From Atopobiaceae bacterium (GTDB lineage: Bacteria; Actinomycetota; Coriobacteriia; Coriobacteriales; Atopobiaceae), in the NCBI GenBank assembly GCA_015258485.1, contig JABZIF010000017.1, positions 1 to 14,931 on the forward strand: a stretch of 14,931 nt of DNA, given 5' to 3'. The notes below the pieces were generated by a model. It was not told where the DNA came from. It made no database searches and saw only the letters and a program-made list of their open reading frames with translations. Shown here piece after piece: positions 1 through 6,904 of this stretch; within the stretch, counting starts at the first letter, position 1; each line of letters begins with the position of its first letter. The position numbers were made by a program, and so were the translations under genes.

Positions 1-46
1 ACAAAAGACTACTTAGGCAAAAATAGATTTATTCAAATGATTCAAC

Positions 47-508
47 TTATTTGTTGGTACTATTCATCTGGCCATCATCTGTAACAACATCAGAGTCTGG
101 CACTCCCAGCAGACGTTGCATTACCAGCTCTGGGCTTGTCTCGCTATATTTAACCAAAGAAGTAATACGCTCCTGCATGTAATACTCGTGAAGTTCCTCT
201 TCAAGAATGCGAATACGTTCACGCAGTTCATCAATAAGATCGTCTTTCTCCACAGCTCGCTCGCGCATATCCAAAATACGTACCACACCAGCAAGGTTAA
301 TGCCCTCATCGGTAAGCTTAGAAACAAGATTCAACCGATCAATATCAGCACGAGAATACAGACGTGTGTTGCCTCTAGAACGGCCCGGATTAATCAAACC
401 CTTTTGCTCGTATACTCTAAGCGTCTGCGGGTGCATACCTGTAAGTTCAGCTGCAACGCTAATCATATAGAGCGGTTTATTACGACCGTCATCTTTTTTG
501 CGTGCCAT
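47..508 (-). CDS. hspR: HspR, MerR-family heat-shock repressor
   Basis: A 153-residue MerR-family protein and the last gene of the dnaK operon. The N-terminal winged helix-turn-helix covers roughly residues 13-80; it reads YMISVAAELTGMHPQTLRVYE and continues through the MerR signature GLINPGRSRGNTRLYS. A charged, coiled-coil-like helix at about residues 85-115 probably mediates dimerisation. HspR is known in Actinobacteria to repress its own dnaK operon, with DnaK acting as co-repressor, so an autoregulatory loop is the natural inference. The ATG at 508 shares one base with the dnaJ stop codon (TAATG), and AAGGAG lies just upstream, which points to translational coupling. The C-terminal tail (about residues 120-153) is not conserved in any way I recognise. 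Family assignment is very secure; the operator was not tested. Confidence 0.94.
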   Translation of the reverse strand: MARKKDDGRNKPLYMISVAAELTGMHPQTLRVYEQKGLINPGRSRGNTRLYSRADIDRLNLVSKLTDEGINLAGVVRILDMRERAVEKDDLIDELRERIRILEEELHEYYMQERITSLVKYSETSPELVMQRLLGVPDSDVVTDDGQMNSTNK

Positions 509-1434
509 TACCGCTCCTTTCGGTAGCTTCGCTCATCAGCATCGCACAATGCCTGAAGAGCGTCCCGCTCCTTCTTGGAAAGCTTCGTTGGGATTTTCAC
601 ATCCACTGAAACGTATAAAGCACCACGAGCTGACGAATTCTTTACGCGAGGCGCTCCCAGTTCCTTAAACCTAAACGTCTTTCCCGTTTGTGTTCCTGCA
701 GGAACTTTAAGTCTTACTGTGGTTCCATCAGGTGTTGGCACATCAACGGTGGTTCCTAACGCAGCTTCATACATACTCACAGGTAGTTTCATGCGCACGT
801 CAGCACCATCTCGCGAGAAAATCGGATGAGCGGCAACGTTAATAGTAACTTCAAGGTTACCTCGTGGACCGCCATTCACGCCAAACTCGCCACGTTTTTT
901 GTATCGGAGCTTCATACCATCATACGCACCAGCAGGCACCTTGATGGTAAGTGACTGCTCTTCTCCTGTTGAAGGAACCTTGTATGTTGCTTTACGAGAA
1001 GTTCCCTTAAACGCCTCATCAAATGATATGTTAATGGACATAGTAAGGTCACTGCCAGCCACGGGCCTGTTGGCTCTGCCTCCAAAAATATCAGCAAAGT
1101 CAAAGCCACCCGCTCCAGCGCCACCACCAAATCCACTAAAGAAATCAGCAAAATTAGCGCCATCTACATTTGTGGTGTAGGTATAACCACCTCGACGTCC
1201 ACCGGTACCTACGCCTGGAATTCCCCCAAACATAAGCATCTGATCATACTCTTGACGTTTTTTCTTATCAGAAAGCGTGTTATACGCCTCTGAAACTTCC
1301 TTAAACTTAGTCTCATCACCGCCGCGATCAGGATGATACTTAGCGGCAAGTTTTCTAAATGCTCTTTGAATATCAGACTTCGAGGCGTCGCGCTTCACGC
1401 CAAGAACGTCATAAAAATTTTTACTACCTGCCAT
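508..1434 (-). CDS. dnaJ: DnaJ/CbpA-type Hsp40 co-chaperone without a zinc finger
   Basis: A 308-residue J-protein that stimulates the DnaK ATPase and delivers unfolded substrates. The J domain spans residues 5-68 with the HPD motif at 34-36 (YHPDRGG). A Gly/Phe-rich linker covers about 70-120 (GGIPGVG, FFSGFGGGAGAGGFDFADIFGG). Two beta-sandwich C-terminal domains follow at about 125-300 (INISFDEAFKGTSRKATY, PVSMYEAALGTTVDVPTPDG). The four CxxCxGxG repeats of class A DnaJ are absent, and the protein has only one cysteine, near its C terminus. It is therefore a class B, CbpA-like protein and shorter than the roughly 375-residue canonical DnaJ. It lies 28 nt after grpE and overlaps hspR by one nucleotide. 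GAGGAGG sits about 10 nt before the chosen ATG. The symbol dnaJ follows operon position; cbpA would describe the architecture better. Confidence 0.93.
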   Translation of the reverse strand: MAGSKNFYDVLGVKRDASKSDIQRAFRKLAAKYHPDRGGDETKFKEVSEAYNTLSDKKKRQEYDQMLMFGGIPGVGTGGRRGGYTYTTNVDGANFADFFSGFGGGAGAGGFDFADIFGGRANRPVAGSDLTMSINISFDEAFKGTSRKATYKVPSTGEEQSLTIKVPAGAYDGMKLRYKKRGEFGVNGGPRGNLEVTINVAAHPIFSRDGADVRMKLPVSMYEAALGTTVDVPTPDGTTVRLKVPAGTQTGKTFRFKELGAPRVKNSSARGALYVSVDVKIPTKLSKKERDALQALCDADERSYRKER

Positions 1435-1462
1435 TCAGCACGGCCTCCTCTCTTAGAACAAC

Positions 1463-2308
1463 TTACTTAACATCAGAATTAGAATCGGATTCTGAACCAG
1501 TATCTGAATTGGTAGCTGAGGCTTGTTCGTCTTGCTCAACAGGACGCTTTGGGCCACCGTGAGTAACCGTAACCATAGCAGTACGGATATCCTTTCCGCC
1601 CATGCGATAACCTTTCTGATACACCTGAGCTACCGTCTCATCATAAACCTCAGTATCTTCTACGCGACCAACAGCCTGATGTGCCAGAGGATCAAAAGGC
1701 TCACCAACAGGATTAACTACCTCAACGCCCTCTTTGTTCAGGACACCCACCAGCTTGTTACACACAGCTGAAACGCCCTCAACAAATTGCTGAGCCTGAG
1801 GATCATCTAATCCTTGTGCATGCTCAAGCGCACGCTCTAAATCATCGATAACTGGAAGCAACTCAACTACCAACTTCTCTGTAGCACGCTCACGTTCATC
1901 AAGACGCTCTTGAGCAGTACGGCGACGATAGTTATCCCAGTCAGCTTGTAGACGTAGGAAACGATCATTTGCTTCAGCAGCCTGCTTTTTTGCCGCATCA
2001 ATCTGATCAGAAGCAGAATTGAGCTCACTCTGCAAGCGATCACGCTCTTGAGCCGCACGATGAGCATCGGCAGCAATCTCCGCCTCAGCAGTTTCTTCTC
2101 CGCGACGAATTGCTTCAGCAACCATCTCTTCTTCAGTCATAGAATGGCTATCTGTAGAGCTATCATGGCTACGGTTAGCAGCGTCATCACCATCAAGTAT
2201 TTGACTTACTGTATCATCACCAGTCACACCAACGGCACCAACAGAAGCTGCCCCGTTATTCTCGTTATCATAGGTAGCGTCAATTTTCTTTTCATCATTC
2301 TTTGACAC
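1463..2308 (-). CDS. grpE: GrpE nucleotide exchange factor for DnaK
   Basis: GrpE releases ADP from DnaK and so resets the chaperone cycle in the cytoplasm. The chosen GTG start at 2308 gives 281 residues and has GGGAGGTGAG about 5 nt upstream. An in-frame GTG at 2317 would add three residues but would lie inside that Shine-Dalgarno sequence. The N-terminal part, about 85 residues, is acidic and low-complexity and probably disordered. A long coiled-coil helix follows at about 85-165, with the family signature FLRLQADWDNYRRR and then LLPVIDDLERALEHA. The C-terminal beta-wing that contacts the DnaK nucleotide-binding domain is recognisable (EVVNPVGEPFDPLAHQAV, then YQKGYRMGGKDIRTAMVTV). The Ser/Asp-rich tail is another disordered extension. 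The gene sits between dnaK and dnaJ, as is usual for this operon. Confidence 0.95.
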   Translation of the reverse strand: MSKNDEKKIDATYDNENNGAASVGAVGVTGDDTVSQILDGDDAANRSHDSSTDSHSMTEEEMVAEAIRRGEETAEAEIAADAHRAAQERDRLQSELNSASDQIDAAKKQAAEANDRFLRLQADWDNYRRRTAQERLDERERATEKLVVELLPVIDDLERALEHAQGLDDPQAQQFVEGVSAVCNKLVGVLNKEGVEVVNPVGEPFDPLAHQAVGRVEDTEVYDETVAQVYQKGYRMGGKDIRTAMVTVTHGGPKRPVEQDEQASATNSDTGSESDSNSDVK

Positions 2309-2332
2309 TGCCCTCACCTCCCTCTATGTAGA

Positions 2333-2361
2333 AGGCGGCCTAACGTCTCCGCCAGCCGCCT
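2333..2361 (-). other. GC-rich intercistronic hairpin between dnaK and grpE
   Basis: The gap of about 157 nt between dnaK and grpE contains a perfect 7-bp stem (AGGCGGC pairing with GCCGCCT) around a 15-nt loop, roughly 25 nt before the grpE start. No run of T follows on the transcribed strand, so it is not an intrinsic terminator. A structure here could act as an RNA processing or stability element that sets the DnaK to GrpE ratio. That role is inferred. A separate 10-bp palindrome, GGCATATGCC, lies at 2444-2453 just after the dnaK stop. Confidence 0.35.
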
Positions 2362-2465
2362 CCGAGTCAGTTGTGTTTCATGCGCCGAGTCTTTTGCGCT
2401 TGACCGCCACAACATACGTTTACATGTAGTCAACACACCTTGAGGCATATGCCGAGAAACTCAGA

Positions 2466-4373
2466 TTAGTTCTGGTTCTTATCGTCGTCGACAACCTCGT
2501 AGTCTGCATCAACAACATCTGAATCAGACGAATTACTTGTCTGAGGGTTCTCATTACCTGCAGTCTGAGCCTGAGCATCCGCATAGACAATCTCTGCGAG
2601 TTTCTGACCAACCTCAGTGAGCTTCTCGCCAGCTTTCTTGATGGCCTCAATATCAGTACCCTCAAGAGCCTTTCTTGCCTCAGCAACAGCCTCGTCAACA
2701 GACTTCTTCTGATCCTCAGGGACCTTATCACCCAGATCTTTGACGGTCTGCTCGGTACTATATGCCAGGGAGTCTACCTGATTACGAACCTCAATCTCGT
2801 CCTTACGCTTCTTGTCTTCTTCTGCGTGAGACTCTGCGTCTTTAACCATACGATCAACTTCATCATCAGACAAAGCGGTAGAACCGGAGATGGTAATCTC
2901 TTGAGACTTGTTAGTTGCCTTGTCCTTTGCAGTAACCTTCAAAATACCGTTAGCGTCAATATCAAAGGTAACCTCAATCTGAGGAGTACCACGACGAGCT
3001 GCAGGAATACCGGTAAGGTTGAACTTACCAAGGCTCTTATTGTCTGAAGCCATCTCGCGCTCACCCTGGAGGACGTTAACCTCAACGGAAGTCTGGTTAT
3101 CAGCTGCGGTTGAGTAAATCTTTGTAGCTGAGGTTGGAATGGTAGTGTTGCGATCAATGACCTTGTCAACTACACCGCCAAGAGTCTCAACGCCCAAAGA
3201 CAAAGGAGTTACGTCGAGTAACAAGATACCCGAAACATCACCAGTAAGAACGCCACCCTGAACAGCTGCACCGTCAGCAACAACCTCATCTGGATTGACA
3301 GACATGTTTGGCTGCTTACCGGTCATGGTCTTGACCAGGTCCTGAACTGCTGGCATACGAGTGGATCCGCCAACTAGAATGACCTCACTTACGTCAGAGA
3401 TCTGAAGTCCTGCGTCCTGAAGTGCCTTAGTAACAGGAGTCTTGCAGCGGTCGAGAAGATCACGGGTAATGCGCTCAAACTCTGCACGAGTCAGAGTGTA
3501 ATCAAGGTGCTTAGGACCAGTTGCATCAGCGGTAATGAATGGCAGGTTAATCTGTGCCTGCTGAGCACTGGAGAGTTCCTTCTTAGCGTTCTCTGCAGCT
3601 TCCTTGAGGCGCTGAAGTGCCATTGGATCCTTACGGAGGTCAATGCCGTTATCGGAGTTGAACTTGTCTGCAAGCCAGTCAATAACGCGCTGATCCCAGT
3701 CGTCACCACCAAGGTGATTATCACCGTTAGTTGCAAGTACCTCTACAACACCATCGGCAAGATCAAGTAAGGAGACATCGAAGGTACCGCCACCAAGGTC
3801 AAAGACGAGAACCTTATGGTCCTGATCTTTCTTGTCCAGGCCGTAAGCAAGTGCTGCTGCAGTTGGCTCATTGACGATACGCTGAACGTTAAGGCCAGCA
3901 ATCTTACCTGCGTCCTTAGTTGCCTGACGCTGAGCATCGTTGAAGTATGCAGGAACAGTAATAACTGCATCAGTTACAGGCTCACCAAGATACTTCTCAG
4001 CATCTGCCTTCATTTTAGAGAGGATCATTGCACTAATTTGCTCTGGGGTGTAGTCAACACCCTCAATCTCTACAACTGCACGACCATCAGTACCGGCCTT
4101 AACTTTGTAAGGTACGGTCTTAAGCTCTGACTGAACCTCGTCAAACTTACGGCCCATAAAACGCTTGATAGAGAAGACAGTGTTAATTGGGTTAGTAACA
4201 GCCTGGTTCTTTGCTGCTTTACCAACAATACGATCACCGTCTGTACGGAAACCGACAACGGAAGGAGTTGTGCGATCCCCCTCTGCGTTTACGATAATGG
4301 TTGGCTCGCCGCCCTCAAGAACAGCCATAGCCGAGTTTGTAGTACCAAGGTCAATTCCAAGAATCTTTCCCAT
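2466..4373 (-). CDS. dnaK: DnaK (Hsp70) chaperone
   Basis: A 635-residue Hsp70 that binds and releases unfolded polypeptides in an ATP-driven cycle with DnaJ and GrpE. The nucleotide-binding domain opens with GIDLGTTNS (residues 6-14). It contains [15 protein letters not shown] and [14 protein letters not shown], and reaches the [13 protein letters not shown] linker. The beta-sandwich substrate-binding domain follows ([19 protein letters not shown]), then the helical lid and a charged tail ending [17 protein letters not shown]. Residues about 76-98 form an extra segment ([19 protein letters not shown]...) that aligns from memory with E. coli DnaK and is missing from mycobacterial DnaK, although the rest of the domain reads as actinobacterial. 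AGGAAAGG (4384-4391) precedes the ATG by about 10 nt. It is the first gene of the dnaK-grpE-dnaJ-hspR operon. Confidence 0.98.
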   Translation of the reverse strand: MGKILGIDLGTTNSAMAVLEGGEPTIIVNAEGDRTTPSVVGFRTDGDRIVGKAAKNQAVTNPINTVFSIKRFMGRKFDEVQSELKTVPYKVKAGTDGRAVVEIEGVDYTPEQISAMILSKMKADAEKYLGEPVTDAVITVPAYFNDAQRQATKDAGKIAGLNVQRIVNEPTAAALAYGLDKKDQDHKVLVFDLGGGTFDVSLLDLADGVVEVLATNGDNHLGGDDWDQRVIDWLADKFNSDNGIDLRKDPMALQRLKEAAENAKKELSSAQQAQINLPFITADATGPKHLDYTLTRAEFERITRDLLDRCKTPVTKALQDAGLQISDVSEVILVGGSTRMPAVQDLVKTMTGKQPNMSVNPDEVVADGAAVQGGVLTGDVSGILLLDVTPLSLGVETLGGVVDKVIDRNTTIPTSATKIYSTAADNQTSVEVNVLQGEREMASDNKSLGKFNLTGIPAARRGTPQIEVTFDIDANGILKVTAKDKATNKSQEITISGSTALSDDEVDRMVKDAESHAEEDKKRKDEIEVRNQVDSLAYSTEQTVKDLGDKVPEDQKKSVDEAVAEARKALEGTDIEAIKKAGEKLTEVGQKLAEIVYADAQAQTAGNENPQTSNSSDSDVVDADYEVVDDDKNQN

Positions 4374-4507
4374 ATTTGTTCATCCTTTCCTATGTACGTA
4401 CTCCGTTTGGCAAGAAACCCCACAGGTAGATGACCTGAAAAAGGGTACAAGCTAACCGTGAACACGTACTGTATTTCTGCTTTACGGTTTTGCTTATACC
4501 CCTATGT

Positions 4508-4534
4508 CTGACTTATATACATAATCTAAGTCAG
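4508..4534. promoter_or_regulatory. Candidate operator upstream of dnaK
   Basis: A perfect 8-bp inverted repeat, CTGACTTA-N11-TAAGTCAG, lies 135-161 nt upstream of the dnaK ATG. AT-rich TATAAG hexamers at 4512-4517 and 4493-4498 (read on the minus strand) could serve as -10 elements, but no convincing -35 pairs with them. Position and symmetry fit a MerR-type dimer site, and HspR is encoded in the operon. The half-sites do not match the published HAIR element (CTTGAGT-N7-ACTCAAG) or CIRCE. Two weaker inverted repeats lie closer to the gene: CAGGT-N5-ACCTG at 4423-4437, and an AACCGT/ACGGTT pair near 4454-4488. The assignment to HspR is an inference. Confidence 0.45.
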
Positions 4535-4593
4535 TTTGTTATAGATTTTTTCACCAACGATTTGTAGCCACTGGTGGATTTATTTGAACTGTC

Positions 4594-5322
4594 TTAACTC
4601 TTACACATTTGTTCTAAAAATTCTGATACAGCTGCAAAACTATTCGTATTAATCTGCCTAATAAATTCGGAACCAATTACTGCTCCATCAGCGCCATTTG
4701 CGAGAACTTCTTTTACACCCTCATTGTCTCTTATTCCAAATCCTACAAAAGCAGGCAAATCAGAAAGCTTTCTTAGCCTTTTGATTGTCTCAACATACGC
4801 ATGTTGACTTGATAAATCTCCTCCTGTTTTACCTGCAGCAGATACCACATATGCAAAATGAGTAGATTCATCAACGGCTTGCTCCATCTCTGAATCCGAC
4901 ATAGATTCAGAGAATATTCTTACAACTCCTGAGTAATCATTACGGGATTGAACACCATCAACACAAAGGACTGCATCGTAAATCCAATAGGGAAGCTCTT
5001 TAACTTTAAAGTTTTCCAATCCCTCTGCATACGTCATAAGCACAATACGAGAGGAAAAGATCTTTCTTACCTTAGAGAGCTCTTCTCGAACAATATCGAC
5101 ATCCAGCTTAGATAACATCAGTTTGTTTGCCTTTTTGATTGTCTCCCCATCCATAAAAGGGTTGCCTACTGGTAGACCAATCTCGAGGCATCCGATACCG
5201 TGTCCTTCAATTTCTTGAAGGACACGGTAGAACATTTCCCAATTTGGGTACCCCAGCGGCAAGTACAGCGCCAGTTTCCTTGCTTGTCCATTGTGCTTAT
5301 TACCGCTGGAATACTTTTGCAT
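4594..5322 (-). CDS. TrpA-family TIM-barrel enzyme in a PTS operon
   Basis: A 242-residue (beta/alpha)8 protein of the tryptophan synthase alpha family; E. coli TrpA has 268 residues. Family landmarks appear in order. CLEIGLPVGNPFMDG keeps the equivalents of the two catalytic acids (E47 and D58, matching E. coli E49 and D60). IVLMTYAEG is beta-strand 4. FAYVVSAAGKTGG (156-168) is loop 6. VGFGI (193-197) and GADGAVIGSEFI (210-221) are phosphate-binding segments. No trpB or other trp gene is in the window. It is the last gene of the PTS operon, 9 nt after the EIIC gene and with AAGGA upstream, in the slot where ula-type operons keep the sugar-phosphate decarboxylase or epimerase. I infer a role on the imported phosphorylated compound, probably a retro-aldol type cleavage or an isomerisation. 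A stand-alone indole-releasing TrpA remains possible. Family is secure; substrate is unknown. Confidence 0.85.
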   Translation of the reverse strand: MQKYSSGNKHNGQARKLALYLPLGYPNWEMFYRVLQEIEGHGIGCLEIGLPVGNPFMDGETIKKANKLMLSKLDVDIVREELSKVRKIFSSRIVLMTYAEGLENFKVKELPYWIYDAVLCVDGVQSRNDYSGVVRIFSESMSDSEMEQAVDESTHFAYVVSAAGKTGGDLSSQHAYVETIKRLRKLSDLPAFVGFGIRDNEGVKEVLANGADGAVIGSEFIRQINTNSFAAVSEFLEQMCKS

Positions 5323-5331
5323 TAGAGATCC

Positions 5332-6612
5332 TTAGAGTGGAAGGGCATGGAGAATGAAGCCAAGAAGTGGGCCATATACACAATAGTCGGTCTCAGAGAG
5401 AATACGCATAATCGGCTCATAAGATCCAACAAATGGAAGCAGCAAAGCTTGGCCAAAAATAAGAATGAAGCCATTGACAAGAGAGCCAATTACTGCACCC
5501 CTAGCACCACCATGAGCATTACCAAAAATTGCAGTTGCTGCACCAGTAAAGAACGTTGGAATAAGCGCTGGGAAAACAATAATTGGATATCCAACTGCAG
5601 CAAGAATTACCATGCCTACAAGTCCAGATAGAAGACTGCAAAGGAATCCGACAATCACGCAAGTTGGATAGCCTGGGAACAACAGCGGAACATCCAGACC
5701 AGGCTTTGCTCCAGGGATAATCTTATCTGCAATACCGTGGAATGCTGGAATGATCTCTGCAAGCATCATTCGAACGCCAGTAATAATAACAGTAATCCAC
5801 ATACCAAAGCTAATTCCCTGAAGAATTGAATAGACCAAGACGTCCTGTCCTCCAGAAATGTTTTCCATAACCCATGCAGGATCTGCAACAATGCTTACGC
5901 AAAGGAAGAGCAAAGTCATTACCAGCGTTAGAGCAATAGTCATCTCGCGAAGGAAAGCAAACTGCTTTGGAATTTTGATCTCTTCAAGGTCATGCTCTTT
6001 GTTACCAAAAGCTTTTGCAAGATATGTAGAAATCAGCAGACCAGTAGAACTTGAATGAGCAAGAGTGATCTCTTCTCCACCCTTAACACCCTTAATGCAG
6101 TGATTAACATAGGCACAAGAGAAGGTCATATAGCATCCGAGAAGGACTGAGCCAACCGCTACAATTCCCCAGAAATCAAGCGGCGTGTTGTACTTAAGGA
6201 GCGCAGCAATCAGACCTGCAAAAAAGAATGCTACATGTGCTGAAAGATGAACAAACTTGAATTTTGTAAATCTAGCCAAAAGTAAGTTGATCAAAAATCC
6301 GAATGCAAAAATAAGAGAGAGCTCTGTGCCAAGATCGGTCATATATTCAGCACTAGCAGTACCAATATCAGTGGCAGGAACAGAACCATTTCCGAAAGCT
6401 TTTCCGATCATTGTTGCCAAGGGCAAAAGCGCCATTCCAAGCGTTTGTCCTCCAACATTGACCATTGTGAAGCCAATCATCGCCTTAATTGCAGATGGAA
6501 GAAGCTGGCTCCATTGCCTTTTCATTGCAATCATTCCGATTACAACGACTAATCCAATGATAAATACCGATTGGCTTAGATAATGATTGACGATATAAAG
6601 AAAAATCTCCAT
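5332..6612 (-). CDS. PTS EIIC component, ascorbate-type (UlaA/SgaT family)
   Basis: A 426-residue polytopic membrane protein that would carry a sugar or sugar acid across the membrane while it is phosphorylated. It shares the layout of E. coli UlaA (465 residues): a short N-terminal segment MEIFLYIVNHYLSQ, then about ten hydrophobic helices. Diagnostic stretches are IKAMIGFTMVNVGGQTLG (43-60), LSAHVAFFFAGLIAALL, RMMLAEIIPAFHGIADKIIPGA, and FPALIPTFFTGAATAIFGNAHGG. These match the AG (ascorbate/galactitol) superfamily rather than glucose- or mannose-type permeases. The start at 6612 has GGAAGGA about 8 nt upstream, inside the end of the EIIB gene; the gap between the two is 4 nt. The true substrate is uncertain: family members transport L-ascorbate, but the missing ula enzymes and the TrpA-like partner argue for another compound. 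Confidence 0.9.
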   Translation of the reverse strand: MEIFLYIVNHYLSQSVFIIGLVVVIGMIAMKRQWSQLLPSAIKAMIGFTMVNVGGQTLGMALLPLATMIGKAFGNGSVPATDIGTASAEYMTDLGTELSLIFAFGFLINLLLARFTKFKFVHLSAHVAFFFAGLIAALLKYNTPLDFWGIVAVGSVLLGCYMTFSCAYVNHCIKGVKGGEEITLAHSSSTGLLISTYLAKAFGNKEHDLEEIKIPKQFAFLREMTIALTLVMTLLFLCVSIVADPAWVMENISGGQDVLVYSILQGISFGMWITVIITGVRMMLAEIIPAFHGIADKIIPGAKPGLDVPLLFPGYPTCVIVGFLCSLLSGLVGMVILAAVGYPIIVFPALIPTFFTGAATAIFGNAHGGARGAVIGSLVNGFILIFGQALLLPFVGSYEPIMRILSETDYCVYGPLLGFILHALPL

Positions 6613-6616
6613 GACA

Positions 6617-6898
6617 CTATCCTTCCATCTGATTAATGTGCTGCATTAGCTGATCTTTTAGATACGCCTTATCCATCATGTTATCGATGCGAATTATTGG
6701 AACAGAGTTATCCCTCAGTGCATCGGCAAAGTCTGATGTGGTAATAATCAAATCATATGCAGAAGGATCTACAGAGCCGATGTCGGACGCATCAACAGTT
6801 CCGTCGATTCCTTCGGCATCTAAAATTTGCTGAGTAAAGAGCCGCATCATCATGCTACTTCCAACACCAGCGCCACATACTGTTACAACCTTGATCAT
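6617..6898 (-). CDS. PTS EIIB component, ascorbate/galactitol type
   Basis: A 93-residue cytoplasmic phosphocarrier that passes phosphate from EIIA to the substrate bound by EIIC. The P-loop-like active site VVTVCGAGVGSSMMMRLF places the phosphorylated cysteine at residue 8, as in SgaB/UlaB and GatB proteins. The rest fits the small Rossmann-like EIIB fold (DLIITTSDFADAL, VPIIRIDNMMD). Length is normal for the family. AGGAGG lies 8-9 nt before the ATG. The gene follows the regulator by 6 nt and precedes EIIC by 4 nt, so all three are probably one transcript. No separate EIIA gene accompanies it; the likely phosphate donor is the EIIA domain at the end of the upstream regulator or an unlinked EIIA. 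Confidence 0.92.
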   Translation of the reverse strand: MIKVVTVCGAGVGSSMMMRLFTQQILDAEGIDGTVDASDIGSVDPSAYDLIITTSDFADALRDNSVPIIRIDNMMDKAYLKDQLMQHINQMEG

Positions 6899-6904
6899 AA
6901 TTGC

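Noticed and set aside
116..526. Plus-strand open frames opposite hspR, dnaJ, grpE, dnaK, EIIC and the polyferredoxin
   Set aside because: All lie antisense to secure genes, lack recognisable domains and ribosome binding sites, and have composition expected of shadow frames.
4552..4576. Possible terminator after the PTS operon (CACCAACG facing CACTGGTG)
   Set aside because: The stem needs two G-U pairs in the transcript and is followed by an A run, not a T run, on the minus strand. I see no convincing terminator between the PTS operon and dnaK.
4374..4593. CIRCE element upstream of dnaK
   Set aside because: No TTAGCACTC-N9-GAGTGCTAA or close variant is present; control by HrcA is not supported.
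4594..5322. Annotation as ordinary trpA of tryptophan biosynthesis
   Set aside because: No trpB or other trp gene is present and the gene is packed into a PTS operon. The enzyme family is right but the pathway assignment is not supported.
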